Origin: an uncultured Selenomonadales bacterium
GTDB lineage: Bacteria; Bacillota; Negativicutes; Selenomonadales; Selenomonadaceae
Direction of reading: 5' to 3'
NCBI GenBank assembly: GCA_947165145.1
Contig: CAMUZG010000010.1
Span: 1 to 63,918 of the forward strand
DNA length: 63,918 nucleotides
Positions within the stretch are counted from its first letter, which is position 1. Every line of letters starts with the position of its first letter. The notes beneath the pieces were generated by a model. That model ran no database searches, was not told the origin of the DNA, and was given only the letters and a program-made list of their open reading frames with translations. Of the stretch, positions 16,762 to 26,110 are shown in pieces. A program made the translations under genes and the position numbers.

Positions 16762-18519
16762 TTAAAAATATTTTGCGTCGATAAATTTTTGAGCGTGGAG
16801 CAACCGTGCGCCCAAAATCTCGAACAACATCAGCAGGGGGACGAGTGCCGTGCTGTAATATTTCAAAAAGCCGAACCAGAGGATGTTGCCGCTGTCACGA
16901 ATGAAGACGCAGAACCACGCGACCGCGAAGGCGTAACACAGCGACAAAATCAGCGCGGCAAGTGCAATCGTCAACGTCAAATAATCGCCGCAGGAAAAAT
17001 TTTTTCGCAGAACAATCGCCAGCAACGTCAAGCCTACGCCGAGAATTGCCGCGACGAACAGCACACATTGAATCACGGCGTACACCGAAAAAATTTTCTC
17101 GATGATTCGATTTGCTATCGACGCGTGAACGTTTTCTTCAGCGAAATTTATTTTGGTCAGCGCAGAGACTTTTGCGACGATTTCCGCAGGCTCGGTCTTC
17201 TGTGTGATGATGAACGATTGCAAGCCGTAATCGGCGGGATTTGTCGACAGTCCGAACTTTTTCACGAACGGCTCGAAGTTCAGCGGCAATGCGCCCGGTA
17301 AATACGTGTTCAGCGTCAAATGCGCCGTGTACTCGATTTTTATCAGTTCGCGCAGGGAAAAAATTTCGTCGGCGGACATTGAGCCCATAATAGGCAGAAA
17401 AGTTATTCGATTGTCGCGCGACAATTTGCCCGTCTCGAACGCCGCTTTAAGTTCGTCATTGACTGTTCGCAGGAAATTTTCTTGGTCAATCGGCTTGTGG
17501 CACGTTCCCGAATCGTAAAGTGCGCTGAGCATGACCCAACCGAGATATTCGCCTGGAATGGGATTCGCCGTGATGTCGCCGCCGAACCAGCGCGTGTGAA
17601 TTATCGCGTCCTTGAGCTTAGGATTTGCGCTCAACGTGGCGGAAGCGTCGAAAGCCTTCAAAATTGCGTCGGCGGGAGCCCAAACGCTTGCGGTGCGGTT
17701 GTCGGATTGAATTTTGTAAATCAGCTTGAGGAAGTTGGCAAGCTCGCCGTCGGTGCGATTGTTGATAAGATACACGCCGAAATATTTTTGATTGACGGAT
17801 TTGTAAGCAGTCGTGCCGAGCGCGAATATCATCAGCGGGATTAACAGTGTCGCCGTGTAAATCAATCGCCGTTCGCCGTCCGCGACGATTTTAATCAGAC
17901 AGATGACGCTTGCCGCAACGAGACACATTAACAGCCAAAGCCCGTCTTCTTTGACGTAATAGGTCAGCGTTAAGATTGCGCCGAACGACACGTTGAACAG
18001 CAACAGGCGGGAATTTTTTATGCGCGGCTTGATGAAGTGCCATGCGAAGATTGACGCCATCATTGTCAGAGTTATGAAGTACAGCGGCGGCAGTACGACG
18101 TTACGATAAATTTTCGGTCCGGTGTTGAAGTCGAAAGCTATCGGCGTGAACAGCACGAATGCGAAGATTGCCGTGTCGACGAGAAAATTTTTTTCCCCGC
18201 GCAGAATCCGAATCAATACGACCGTCATCAACGCCGCCATGAGCCACAATATCGCGATTGCGTCGGTGTAAGGCAGTCCGATTGCTCTGATGATGTAGAG
18301 TATCAGCGGGAAGCCCATATTTTTTGACAAAGCGTCTTGCGGCGGCAAATCTTGTGTCACGAAGTGTCCGCGCAGGTCTGAATAATTTATCAAGAGCATG
18401 TCGTCGTGGTAAAGCGTCGGGTCAAAACTGCAACCGATTATTCGTCCGAGCCACAACCTCAAGCCGAACACCATAACCGCGACAATCACGAACGCCCAAT
18501 CTTTTTTGGCAACTGTCAT
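16762..18519 (-). CDS. Polytopic membrane protein, possible GT-C-type glycosyltransferase
   Basis: I do not recognise this 585-residue protein by name. It has about ten hydrophobic helices and a large extracytoplasmic loop (about 225-440). Two acidic spots lie where GT-C enzymes carry catalytic acids: YHDDMLL after helix 1 and VKEDGLW between later helices. That layout resembles PMT/ArnT-like lipid-linked sugar transferases, but no diagnostic motif is complete. The start ATG 18519 follows GGAGG and is 12 bases from the DUF881 gene. It sits upstream of lpxC in the same direction, so an envelope role is plausible. Confidence 0.55.
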   Translation of the reverse strand: MTVAKKDWAFVIVAVMVFGLRLWLGRIIGCSFDPTLYHDDMLLINYSDLRGHFVTQDLPPQDALSKNMGFPLILYIIRAIGLPYTDAIAILWLMAALMTVVLIRILRGEKNFLVDTAIFAFVLFTPIAFDFNTGPKIYRNVVLPPLYFITLTMMASIFAWHFIKPRIKNSRLLLFNVSFGAILTLTYYVKEDGLWLLMCLVAASVICLIKIVADGERRLIYTATLLIPLMIFALGTTAYKSVNQKYFGVYLINNRTDGELANFLKLIYKIQSDNRTASVWAPADAILKAFDASATLSANPKLKDAIIHTRWFGGDITANPIPGEYLGWVMLSALYDSGTCHKPIDQENFLRTVNDELKAAFETGKLSRDNRITFLPIMGSMSADEIFSLRELIKIEYTAHLTLNTYLPGALPLNFEPFVKKFGLSTNPADYGLQSFIITQKTEPAEIVAKVSALTKINFAEENVHASIANRIIEKIFSVYAVIQCVLFVAAILGVGLTLLAIVLRKNFSCGDYLTLTIALAALILSLCYAFAVAWFCVFIRDSGNILWFGFLKYYSTALVPLLMLFEILGARLLHAQKFIDAKYF

Positions 18520-18531
18520 GAGAATCCTCCG

Positions 18532-19218
18532 TTAAATTTTTTCGTCGACGATTTTGGAATGAATGCGTTTGCTCGTGCCTTTGTACGGCGGAATATAAAC
18601 GTTGTCGGCGGTCGAGACCTCAAGACGAATTCCCCAGACATTTAACGTTTCAGCGACACCGCCGCGCATTTTAATCGAGTTCTCCAAAGATTTTTTCTCA
18701 CCGATTGCACGAATCTCGTACGGTGGCGCGGAACGAACATTGTTAACGGAGAGCGTTGGACCTGCACAGCGAATTTCACTGGTTGCGACGAGCCGTTGAC
18801 CGTTAATTGAAATTGCCTCAGCACCAGCCGCCCGCAACTCGTTAATCACGCGGAGAACGTCGTCGTCGTGAATCAGATAGACGTTGGGATTTTCGCCCGA
18901 TTTCGCGGCGCGAGTGCTGTCGTCCATTTTGATGATAATGCCTTGACCTTCGACGGGCAACAGGCACGCTTGAAATTTGAGTTCGGTGATAAATTCGCGG
19001 TTGGTCGATGAGCCTGCCTCTTGCCGAAGAATTGCCAACTGCTTTTCGAGTTCGTCGCGTTCTTCTTCCAACTGAATCAATCGCCCTGACAATTCTTCCG
19101 CGCGTTGATTGGGCAGCGAGTCTTTAGCGTCCTGCACGTTGCGGAATTGTACGGCAAGCATGAATCCGATTATCATGCAGACGAGAGTTATTGACCAGCC
19201 GCCGCGAAAATTTCTCAC
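18532..19218 (-). CDS. DUF881 family membrane-anchored protein
   Basis: The 228-residue protein has one N-terminal transmembrane helix (about 7-25) and a coiled coil with LEEERDELEKQLAIL. A DUF881 domain follows (GQGIIIKMDD, NVYLIHDDDVLRVINELRAAGAEAISINGQRL). DUF881 proteins are common near division genes in Firmicutes and have no defined reaction. It starts at GTG 19218 nine bases after AAGGAGG. It probably heads the transcript that includes the membrane protein at 16762. Confidence 0.8.
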   Translation of the reverse strand: MRNFRGGWSITLVCMIIGFMLAVQFRNVQDAKDSLPNQRAEELSGRLIQLEEERDELEKQLAILRQEAGSSTNREFITELKFQACLLPVEGQGIIIKMDDSTRAAKSGENPNVYLIHDDDVLRVINELRAAGAEAISINGQRLVATSEIRCAGPTLSVNNVRSAPPYEIRAIGEKKSLENSIKMRGGVAETLNVWGIRLEVSTADNVYIPPYKGTSKRIHSKIVDEKI

Positions 19219-19328
19219 GACGCCGCCTCCTTACGATAAATTCCTGCGCATTATAGACGAGCCGCATTTTATTTACAAGGCGCGGACAACATAAAAACCT
19301 GTCTCAATCAGCGACGAAAATTTCGGGC

Positions 19329-19377
19329 AAAAAAAAATCGGCGTGAGAGTTTTCAGGCTCTCGTACCGATTTTTTTG
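19329..19377 (-). terminator. Intrinsic terminator after the GerMN gene
   Basis: Two stacked stems, ATCGG/CCGAT (337-341 with 366-370, counting from 19000) and GAGAG/CTCTC (345-349 with 358-362), end in a T-run on the minus strand. It closes the 22.4-19.4 kb leftward unit. Confidence 0.8.
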
Positions 19378-19380
19378 ATG

Positions 19381-20022
19381 TCATTCAAGCAGACTGCTCA
19401 TGCGTTCGAGCGGAACGCTCAAGTCCATGTGACCAGAAAGCGTTTCAATATCCTTGCCGTCGACCAAAAATTTGACTCTCGTGATTTCGGGGAAATTGGT
19501 CAACGTGTCGACGACCGAGCCAACCAGAAATTCTTCGCCCGTGGAGCCGCCGACAAAACCTTTCAAAATGCTACCGTCCAAATCGACAATCGCCAAACCG
19601 TTCTCGACCGTGACGCTACGAATTGCGGCGTTCTTCGGGAAAATGCGCGTCAAGTTTTCTTCTTCGGGCTCAAGGAGTAAAGTCTCGACGGCGGCGGTGT
19701 ATTTGTCGGTTGTGTCGTCAACGAGAATTTCGCGTTCGACTGCGACAAGTTTCAGCCCCGAATCGTCGGGATAATAAACTGTGACGTTCATGGCGCGTTC
19801 GACCTTTTCGGATTTGACGTCGGGCTTTTCGACGGGTTGATTTGGCTTTTTGGGTTCGGGCTCAACTTTAACGTCAACAGGTTTTTGCTCGTGTTTGACT
19901 TCGGCTTTGACTTCGGGCTTGACCTGCGCGGGCGGTTCGGGCGGTCTTTCAATCGGCGGTTGTTCACAGCCTGCAGTAATCAACAGAAGCGCGAACATTG
20001 CCGGCAAAAAAATTTTCTTCAC
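19381..20022 (-). CDS. GerMN-domain lipoprotein
   Basis: The signal sequence ends in a lipobox (LLITAGC, Cys about 19). A Pro/Lys/Glu-rich linker with repeated VKPEVKAEVK-like units follows. The C-terminal GerMN domain includes VTVYYPDDSGLKLVAVEREI, KYTAAVETLLLEP and VDLDGSILKGFVGGSTGEEF. GerMN domains occur in spore germination and wall-associated proteins. The gene follows the amidase with a 2-base gap, and its GTG start uses AGGAGG within the amidase's 3' end, so the two products probably act together on peptidoglycan. Confidence 0.85.
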   Translation of the reverse strand: MKKIFLPAMFALLLITAGCEQPPIERPPEPPAQVKPEVKAEVKHEQKPVDVKVEPEPKKPNQPVEKPDVKSEKVERAMNVTVYYPDDSGLKLVAVEREILVDDTTDKYTAAVETLLLEPEEENLTRIFPKNAAIRSVTVENGLAIVDLDGSILKGFVGGSTGEEFLVGSVVDTLTNFPEITRVKFLVDGKDIETLSGHMDLSVPLERMSSLLE

Positions 20023-20024
20023 GA

Positions 20025-21068
20025 TTAATCAAATCCTCCTTGATTGAAATAGCGATTGACGGCATTGGTAATTGCTTGCGCGAGTTTCTGCTGATAATCA
20101 TTGTCTGCCAATAATTGTTCTTCGCGGGGATTGGTGATGAAGCCCAGCTCAATCAATGACGCAGGGCATTTTGAATGGGTCATGACGTAGAATCTAGCCG
20201 CCTTGACGCCGCGATTGTTGAGCTCGCCGAGACGTTCTAGTTCCTCGTTGAGCAGGAGAGCCAACCGCGAACCTTTGACGGCACCAGGCGCGAAATAAGT
20301 TTCGACACCGTTAGCCCTGCTGTTTGAGAAGGCGTTGCAGTGAACACTGATGAAAATGTCGGCATTAGGCGGAGCCTTGTCGACACGTGCTTGAAGTTCG
20401 GTTGAATCGGGAACACCAGGTGCGGCAACGTCAATATCGGTCGTGCGCGTCATAACGACTTGATAGCCTGATTCGTTCAAAAGTTGTTGCGCCTTGAGCG
20501 AGACTGCCAAGGAAACATCTTTTTCTCTGACACCCGTCGGACCGACTGCGCCTGAATCGGAGCCGCCGTGACCGGGGTCAAGCACGATGATTCTGCCGTC
20601 GCCGTTGAAATTGCCCCACGTGTCTTGCGCGAAAGATTTTTTCACGTCAACGACGATACGGGCGGATTTTTTCTCGGAACGATTGGCGGGCTCAATCATG
20701 AAGCTGACGTTGCCGTCAATCTCCGAGCGCAAGTGGATTTGAATTCTTGTGTGTCGTTCCTGCGTTTTGTTAGCGATGATCTTGTCGATGAAATCTCGTG
20801 CGCCGGATTGAATTTTCGTGCCTGCGACGCGACTGACTCTGCCTAGCGACGTGTTATCTAAATCGACAAACAGAATATCGCCGTTCGATTCGACAGCGAC
20901 GTTGCTTGTATCGAGTTTTCCGCCTTTGTAGGAAATTTCAATCCGCACAGTGTCATTATCAAGGTCGAAAGCGTCAATGCCTGTCAGTTCGGCTGATTTT
21001 GCTGAAACGGTCGCCGCGCAACTCAAGGCAAGTAACAGGGTGAAACACATCAGAATTTTTTTCAGCAA
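20025..21068 (-). CDS. N-acetylmuramoyl-L-alanine amidase with AMIN domain
   Basis: This secreted 347-residue enzyme removes stem peptides from murein. A signal peptide (about 1-23) precedes an AMIN domain (about 28-135) that usually targets amidases to the septum or envelope. The Amidase_3 domain follows, with VLDPGHGGSDSGAVG (zinc His), a Glu in VREKDVSL, ISVHCNAF and LIELGFITNPREE (catalytic Glu). It starts at TTG 21068 after GAGGAG; the next ATG would cut the signal peptide. It is part of the GerMN/DUF3006/MBL cluster. Confidence 0.92.
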   Translation of the reverse strand: MLKKILMCFTLLLALSCAATVSAKSAELTGIDAFDLDNDTVRIEISYKGGKLDTSNVAVESNGDILFVDLDNTSLGRVSRVAGTKIQSGARDFIDKIIANKTQERHTRIQIHLRSEIDGNVSFMIEPANRSEKKSARIVVDVKKSFAQDTWGNFNGDGRIIVLDPGHGGSDSGAVGPTGVREKDVSLAVSLKAQQLLNESGYQVVMTRTTDIDVAAPGVPDSTELQARVDKAPPNADIFISVHCNAFSNSRANGVETYFAPGAVKGSRLALLLNEELERLGELNNRGVKAARFYVMTHSKCPASLIELGFITNPREEQLLADNDYQQKLAQAITNAVNRYFNQGGFD

Positions 21069-21077
21069 ATTATCTCC

Positions 21078-21398
21078 TCATTCCTGTTTCGGGGACAAAA
21101 GATTTGAGTCGAGATTTTCCACTGAATCCTGACTGCTGACTTCTGTCCGTTGATTCTGCTCCCGCGACTCGTCGAGTGCCGCTTGAGTTTTCTCCTGCTC
21201 ACGGGAAATGATTAGTTTCAGATAATCGCCTTCGCTAGCATCTGCGGGCAGGAAATCGGCGGGCAAGACGAATTGGCGAAATTCGTCCTCATCGTCCTCG
21301 ACGTAGAAAACTGCGGTTGCCGAGCCGTCTTCAAGTTCCTCAATGCGGTCAAGATAGGCGATTATTTCTTTTTGTCCCGTTTCTTTTGCGCAATCCAT
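21078..21398 (-). CDS. DUF3006 family small protein
   Basis: The 106-residue protein has the DUF3006 pattern, AYLDRIEELEDGSATAVFYV then FVLPADFLPADASEGDYL, and a charged Gln-rich tail. DUF3006 genes commonly follow ComEC/MBL genes in Firmicutes, as here. Its ATG lies inside the MBL gene, a 37-base overlap, with GGAGG a few bases upstream. It appears cytoplasmic. Function unknown, but the conserved pairing suggests a partner of the MBL protein. Confidence 0.7.
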   Translation of the reverse strand: MDCAKETGQKEIIAYLDRIEELEDGSATAVFYVEDDEDEFRQFVLPADFLPADASEGDYLKLIISREQEKTQAALDESREQNQRTEVSSQDSVENLDSNLLSPKQE

Positions 21399-22420
21399 TT
21401 GTCAAGCCAATCCTCCTTTCGTTCGGGCTCAACGGAAAAATCTTTGCCGTCGCTGGTCACGGTGATTGTCCCGTTCCAACGTGTGCAGAAGATGTGATTC
21501 GCGTCGAGACCTTGCGCCAAATAATTTTCGAGCGGCTCCAAGTGCGGGTGACCATAAGTGTTGCGACGTTCTTCTTCGGGTCCCGCGCTGATTAAAACGT
21601 AACTCGGTTTGACCGTCGCAACAAAATTCTCCGTGGACGCGGTGTAGCTGCCGTGGTGACCGGCTTTAAGAATATTGCTCTTCAGAACATCGGAAGAATT
21701 ATCCGCCCAAATTTCAGATTCAACTTTTTTCTCGGCGTCGCCCGTGAACATCATAGAAAACTTTTTGTAAGTGAGTTTGCCGACGAGTGATTCATTATTT
21801 GGATCGGACTTCTGCCCACCGTTGACCGCCTCGACAAGTTCGGTCGTCGGATAAAAAACGGTGAACTTGACACCGCCGCCGAAATCAAGCGTGTTGCCGG
21901 CTTTCAGCGAGTGATGAGCAATGCCTTTAGCGTCCGCGGCTTTCATGTAACTTTTATAAAGCGGGCTGGTTGAGGTGATACCGTTGTCGAAAATTTCCCC
22001 GACGGAAATTTTTTCAAGGTAAGGATTCGCGTTGATTTCTTTTTTGCTCGGATTGATGAGAACCTTTGCGTTGCCGATATGGTCGCCGTGCGGGTGCGTC
22101 AAAATGAGCTTGTCGATTTTCGTGACGGAAAGTTTTTCAAGTTCGCCGATAAGCAAATCGCGTTCGTCGGTGTCGGACGTGTCGATAAGAACGGTCTGCT
22201 TGCCGGTTTGAATCAGAATTGCGTCGCCTTGCCCGACGTTCAGCATGGAAATTTTCAAATCGCCTTTGACGGTTTTCGGCGCGGCTTCGGCGGGATTGTC
22301 AGTCTTCTGTTCGGACGTTTCGGTTTTCTGTTCGGAAGTGTTGTTGTCCGTTGGCGGATTGCCGCAACCGCTCAGAATGAACGTTGCCAGCATGAGCATC
22401 GTCAGAAAAATTTTTCTCAT
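21362..22420 (-). CDS. ComEC-like metallo-beta-lactamase-fold lipoprotein
   Basis: A signal sequence with lipobox ILSGC (Cys about 19) is followed by a low-complexity TSEQKT repeat and a metallo-beta-lactamase domain. The domain has the metal motif LTHPHGDHIGN, then KLTYKKFSMMFTGDAEKKVE and LKAGHHGSYTAS. These match the C-terminal hydrolase domain of ComEC, here a free lipoprotein. It may cut nucleic acid or another phosphodiester outside the inner membrane. It overlaps DUF3006 downstream. Confidence 0.85.
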   Translation of the reverse strand: MRKIFLTMLMLATFILSGCGNPPTDNNTSEQKTETSEQKTDNPAEAAPKTVKGDLKISMLNVGQGDAILIQTGKQTVLIDTSDTDERDLLIGELEKLSVTKIDKLILTHPHGDHIGNAKVLINPSKKEINANPYLEKISVGEIFDNGITSTSPLYKSYMKAADAKGIAHHSLKAGNTLDFGGGVKFTVFYPTTELVEAVNGGQKSDPNNESLVGKLTYKKFSMMFTGDAEKKVESEIWADNSSDVLKSNILKAGHHGSYTASTENFVATVKPSYVLISAGPEEERRNTYGHPHLEPLENYLAQGLDANHIFCTRWNGTITVTSDGKDFSVEPERKEDWLDKWIAQKKRDKKK

Positions 22421-22441
22421 TGAATCATCCTTTCGAGTGAA

Positions 22442-22639
22442 CTACTTTTTGTCGCGTTCGTTCGTGTAGACGATGTAAAGCCTTATGAGCTTTGTGACGC
22501 CCCAAAACGCAAACGACGCCATGTAAGCTTTGTCGAGTAGCGAAAGATTTTCGTAGTCGAAGTGCGTGAACAGCAATATCGCCGCCAATATAATCAAACC
22601 GTCGAATTTGTCAAACGCTTTCTTCAAAATCTCAATCAA
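22442..22639 (-). CDS. Small membrane protein of unknown function
   Basis: I do not recognise this roughly 65-residue protein. It has two hydrophobic helices (DGLIILAAILLFTHF and YMASFAFWGVTKLIRLYIV) and a charged C-terminus. I place the start at TTG 22639 because AAGGGGG lies eight bases upstream; a TTG at 22657 would lie upstream of that site. It precedes the MBL lipoprotein by 21 bases, and is probably the first gene of that unit. Confidence 0.55.
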   Translation of the reverse strand: MIEILKKAFDKFDGLIILAAILLFTHFDYENLSLLDKAYMASFAFWGVTKLIRLYIVYTNERDKK

Positions 22640-22775
22640 AATCGTCGCCCCCTTCAATGTAAAATTATATCATGTTCATTTCATTTTTGATAGGGATTTT
22701 TTTGGAGTTTGATAAAAAATTTTTTTGAGAGTGACACCTACAAGCTTACCCGCGCGGGCTTTTTTGGCGCAAGAA

Positions 22776-22804
22776 TTGACAATCAATTTTCAACGGGGTA
22801 TTAT
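22776..22804 (+). promoter_or_regulatory. Promoter of pckA
   Basis: TTGACA (22776-22781), a 17-base spacer and TATTAT (22799-22804) form a near-consensus housekeeping promoter about 40 bases before the start. A GC palindrome CCCGCGCGGG followed by T's lies just upstream. Confidence 0.8.
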
Positions 22805-22843
22805 TGCTTGAGTTTTAACAACGAATTCACGGAGGTAGAAAAC

Positions 22844-24454
22844 ATGGTTGATCTTACAAAGTACGGCATTACCGGCACGCCCGAAATTATTTACAACCCG
22901 ACGTATGAAGTCCTTTTCAACGAGGAATTGCGTCCCGAATTGACAGGCTTCGACGTTGCTCAAGAGACCGAACTCGGCGCGCTCAACGTCATGACGGGCA
23001 TTTATACCGGACGTTCGCCCAAGGACAAATTCATTGTCTACGACGACACGACCAAAGAAGGCGCACCCGGTGAAATTTGGTGGACGACGCCCGAATATCC
23101 CAATGACAATAAAAAATGCTCCGTCGAAACGTGGAAAGTTCTCAAACAGCTCGCGATTAAGGAACTCAGCAACAAACGCCTTTTCGTCGTCGACGGCTTC
23201 TGCGGCACTCACAAAGATACCCGCATGAAAATCCGCTTCATCGTGGAAGTTGCGTGGCAGGCTCACTTCGTCACCAACATGTTCATTCGCCCGAAGAATC
23301 AAGCCGAATTCGACCAAGAGTCCGATTTCGTCGTCTTCAACGCGTCCAAAGCCAAAGTCGAAAATTGGAAAGAACTCGGACTTAATTCCGAGACTGCGAC
23401 CGTCTTCAACATCACCGACAAAGAGCAAGTCATTTTGAACACGTGGTACGGCGGCGAGATGAAAAAAGGTCTCTTCAGCATGATGAACTACTTCCTGCCG
23501 CTGAAAGGTATTGCCGCAATGCACTGCTCCGCAAACACCGACATGAACGGCGAGAATACCGCGATTTTCTTCGGACTGAGCGGCACGGGCAAAACGACAC
23601 TTTCCACCGACCCGAAACGTTTGCTTATCGGCGACGACGAACACGGCTGGGACGATACGGGCGTTTTCAATTTTGAGGGCGGTTGTTACGCGAAAGTCAT
23701 CAATCTCGACCCCGTTGCCGAACCCGACATTTACGGCGCAATTCGTCGCGACGCGTTGCTTGAAAATGTCACCGTCGACAAGAACGGCAAAATCGATTTC
23801 GCCGACAAATCCGTCACGGAGAACACCCGCGTCAGCTATCCGATTTACCACATCAAAAATATCGTTCGCCCCGACAGCCACGGTCCCGCCGCGCAGTCAG
23901 TCATTTTCTTGAGTGCAGACGCTTTCGGTGTTCTGCCGCCCGTTTCGATTCTGACTTCCGAACAGTGCAAATATTATTTCTTGAGCGGCTTCACTGCTAA
24001 ATTGGCGGGAACCGAACGCGGTATCACCGAGCCGACTCCGACTTTCAGCGCGTGCTTCGGTCAAGCGTTCCTTGAACTGCACCCGACCAAATACGCTGAA
24101 GAACTCGTCAAACGCATGGAAAAATCCGGCGCAAAAGCTTATCTTGTCAACACGGGCTGGAACGGCACCGGCAAACGCATTTCCATTAAAGACACACGCG
24201 GCATTATCGACGCTATTCTCGGTGGCGCAATCAAAAACGCTCCGACTAAGAAAATTGCTATCTTCGACCTCGAAGTCCCGACGGAACTCGAAGGCGTTGC
24301 AACCGAAATTCTCGACCCGCGCAACACCTACGCTGACCCGACCGAATGGGATAGAAAAGCCGAAGACCTCGCAAGCCGCTTTATCAAAAACTTCAAGAAG
24401 TATGAATACAACGAAGCTGGTAAAGCTCTTGTCGCTGCAGGTCCGCACCTCTGA
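22844..24454 (+). CDS. pckA: ATP-dependent phosphoenolpyruvate carboxykinase
   Basis: PckA interconverts oxaloacetate plus ATP with phosphoenolpyruvate plus CO2. In rumen-type fermenters it often runs toward oxaloacetate for succinate and propionate. The 536-residue length is standard for the ATP form. Visible motifs are [12 protein letters not shown] near the N-terminus, [11 protein letters not shown] (P-loop near 245) and [11 protein letters not shown] (metal site). ATG 22844 follows GGAGG; the open frame further upstream precedes the promoter. It is monocistronic, with its own promoter and terminator. Confidence 0.96.
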   Translation: MVDLTKYGITGTPEIIYNPTYEVLFNEELRPELTGFDVAQETELGALNVMTGIYTGRSPKDKFIVYDDTTKEGAPGEIWWTTPEYPNDNKKCSVETWKVLKQLAIKELSNKRLFVVDGFCGTHKDTRMKIRFIVEVAWQAHFVTNMFIRPKNQAEFDQESDFVVFNASKAKVENWKELGLNSETATVFNITDKEQVILNTWYGGEMKKGLFSMMNYFLPLKGIAAMHCSANTDMNGENTAIFFGLSGTGKTTLSTDPKRLLIGDDEHGWDDTGVFNFEGGCYAKVINLDPVAEPDIYGAIRRDALLENVTVDKNGKIDFADKSVTENTRVSYPIYHIKNIVRPDSHGPAAQSVIFLSADAFGVLPPVSILTSEQCKYYFLSGFTAKLAGTERGITEPTPTFSACFGQAFLELHPTKYAEELVKRMEKSGAKAYLVNTGWNGTGKRISIKDTRGIIDAILGGAIKNAPTKKIAIFDLEVPTELEGVATEILDPRNTYADPTEWDRKAEDLASRFIKNFKKYEYNEAGKALVAAGPHL

Positions 24455-24474
24455 GAATTATTCAGTGATTGAAT

Positions 24475-24518
24475 AAAACAACCTCGTTCCCTGCGCGGGA
24501 GCGGGGTTGTTGTTTTAT
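24475..24518 (+). terminator. Intrinsic terminator of pckA
   Basis: AAAACAACCTCGTTCCC pairs with GGGAGCGGGGTTGTTGTTTT across a short GC loop. It is long and nearly perfect. Confidence 0.88.
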
Positions 24519-24547
24519 GTTGTACTTTGAAAATCGGGGGCTGAATC

Positions 24548-26110
24548 ATGCCGACGCTTAATTGGATTGGAAAGGATAAAGTTGTCAATCACGCTGCCGC
24601 CGTACCTTTCCACGTCCTTGAACACAAATACAATTTCGGCGGAGAAACACAGAACAGAATCATTCACGGCGACAATTTGCTTGCATTGAAGTCGCTTCTG
24701 CCCGAATACGAAGGTCGCGTCAAATGCATTTACATCGATCCGCCGTACAACACCGGCAATAAAGGTTGGATTTACAACGACAAAGTCAACTCCCCGCAAA
24801 TCAGAAAGTGGCTCGGTGAAGTCGTCGGCAAAGAAGGCGAAGATTTGTCCCGCCACGACAAATGGCTCTGCATGATGTATCCCCGCCTCAAGTTGCTCAA
24901 AAAGTTGCTCGCGGACGACGGCGCGATTTTTATTTCCATTGACGACAACGAACAGGCTAACTTGAAACTCATCTGCGACGAAATTTTTGGCGCGCAGAAT
25001 TTTTTTGCAATTTTGACGCGGCGCAGTATGCACACAGTCAGAAATTCAAGCAAAGACTTCAACAAGAACTCGGATTTTGTTTTGGTGTACGCCCGCAACA
25101 AAGAACGCTTAACCGCCGACAAAAATTATCGAATTCGTGAAAAAGCTGACAAGTCTGCTGACTATAAATTTAACGACAATGACGGCAGAGGTTTTTACAA
25201 GCTCGACCCTATCTATGCCAGAAATTACGCAAAGCCTTACACATTTACTTTTCAGAATGGAATTGTTTGGTCTGCGCCCGAAGGTTCTTATCCGCGTTAT
25301 TCGCAAGAAACTTTGGCAGAAATGGAACGAACCAACCGCCTCGACTTCAACGGAAAATTTCCACGCGCTAAACGATATTTAAATGAAGTGCAAGACGGAC
25401 AGCCTCCCGATACTTTTCTTAAATCAGAAATTGTCGGCTTTAATAGCGACGGCACAAAAGCTTTGGCGCAAGTTTTGGGCATTGATAAAGCTTTTAATCA
25501 ACCAAAACCCGTTCAGCTCATCGAATATTTGATTAGCATTCTGCCTGGCAACGAAAATTCAATCGTGTTGGATTCGTTCGCAGGTTCCGGCACCACGGCT
25601 CACGCAGTTTTAAATCTCAACGCGCAGGACGGCGGCAATCGAAAATTTATCCTCGTCGAAATGGAAGACTACGCGGAGACAATCACGGCTGAACGAGTTC
25701 GTCGCGTCATCGAAGGCTACGGTCAAGTTGCGGGCACCGGCGGCAGTTTCGATTTCTACGAAGTCGGCGAACCGCTGATGATTCAAGGCAACCTCAACGA
25801 AAATATCGCCGTCGAAAAAATTCAAGCTTACGTTTGGTACACCGAGACGCATACGCAATATAAAAAGCCGCCCGACAGCAATCCTGCTTATCTCGGCGAC
25901 TTCAACGGCACGGCGATTTATTTTCACTACGAACGCTATCGGCGGACGATTTTGGACGCGGATTTTTTGCTGACGATAAAGCGACGAGCCGACAGCTACT
26001 TGATTTATGCGGACGAATGCGGGCTTGGCGAAGATTTTATGACTCGATACAAAATCACGTTCAAAAAAATTCCGCGCGACATCAAACGGCTTGGGAGTGA
26101 CAACCAATGA
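24548..26110 (+). CDS. Type III restriction-modification methyltransferase (Mod)
   Basis: This 520-residue adenine-N6 methyltransferase has the catalytic motif CIYIDPPYNTGNK (about 77-87) before the AdoMet motif VLDSFAGSGTTAHA (about 340), the beta-class order of type III Mod subunits. A variable target-recognition region lies between them. The N-terminal HGDNLLALKSL is also typical. Its stop overlaps the start of the helicase gene by 4 bases (ATGA at 26107). Base composition resembles neighbours, so transfer is not obvious. The recognition sequence cannot be read from the protein. Confidence 0.9.
   Translation: MPTLNWIGKDKVVNHAAAVPFHVLEHKYNFGGETQNRIIHGDNLLALKSLLPEYEGRVKCIYIDPPYNTGNKGWIYNDKVNSPQIRKWLGEVVGKEGEDLSRHDKWLCMMYPRLKLLKKLLADDGAIFISIDDNEQANLKLICDEIFGAQNFFAILTRRSMHTVRNSSKDFNKNSDFVLVYARNKERLTADKNYRIREKADKSADYKFNDNDGRGFYKLDPIYARNYAKPYTFTFQNGIVWSAPEGSYPRYSQETLAEMERTNRLDFNGKFPRAKRYLNEVQDGQPPDTFLKSEIVGFNSDGTKALAQVLGIDKAFNQPKPVQLIEYLISILPGNENSIVLDSFAGSGTTAHAVLNLNAQDGGNRKFILVEMEDYAETITAERVRRVIEGYGQVAGTGGSFDFYEVGEPLMIQGNLNENIAVEKIQAYVWYTETHTQYKKPPDSNPAYLGDFNGTAIYFHYERYRRTILDADFLLTIKRRADSYLIYADECGLGEDFMTRYKITFKKIPRDIKRLGSDNQ

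Noticed and set aside
22790-23881. 363-codon open frame antisense to pckA
   Set aside because: It lies wholly within a certain gene on the other strand, encodes no recognisable motif, and is explained by codon use that leaves the opposite frame open. Similar shadows occur opposite metY, rapZ, yvcK, uvrA, sufB and lon.
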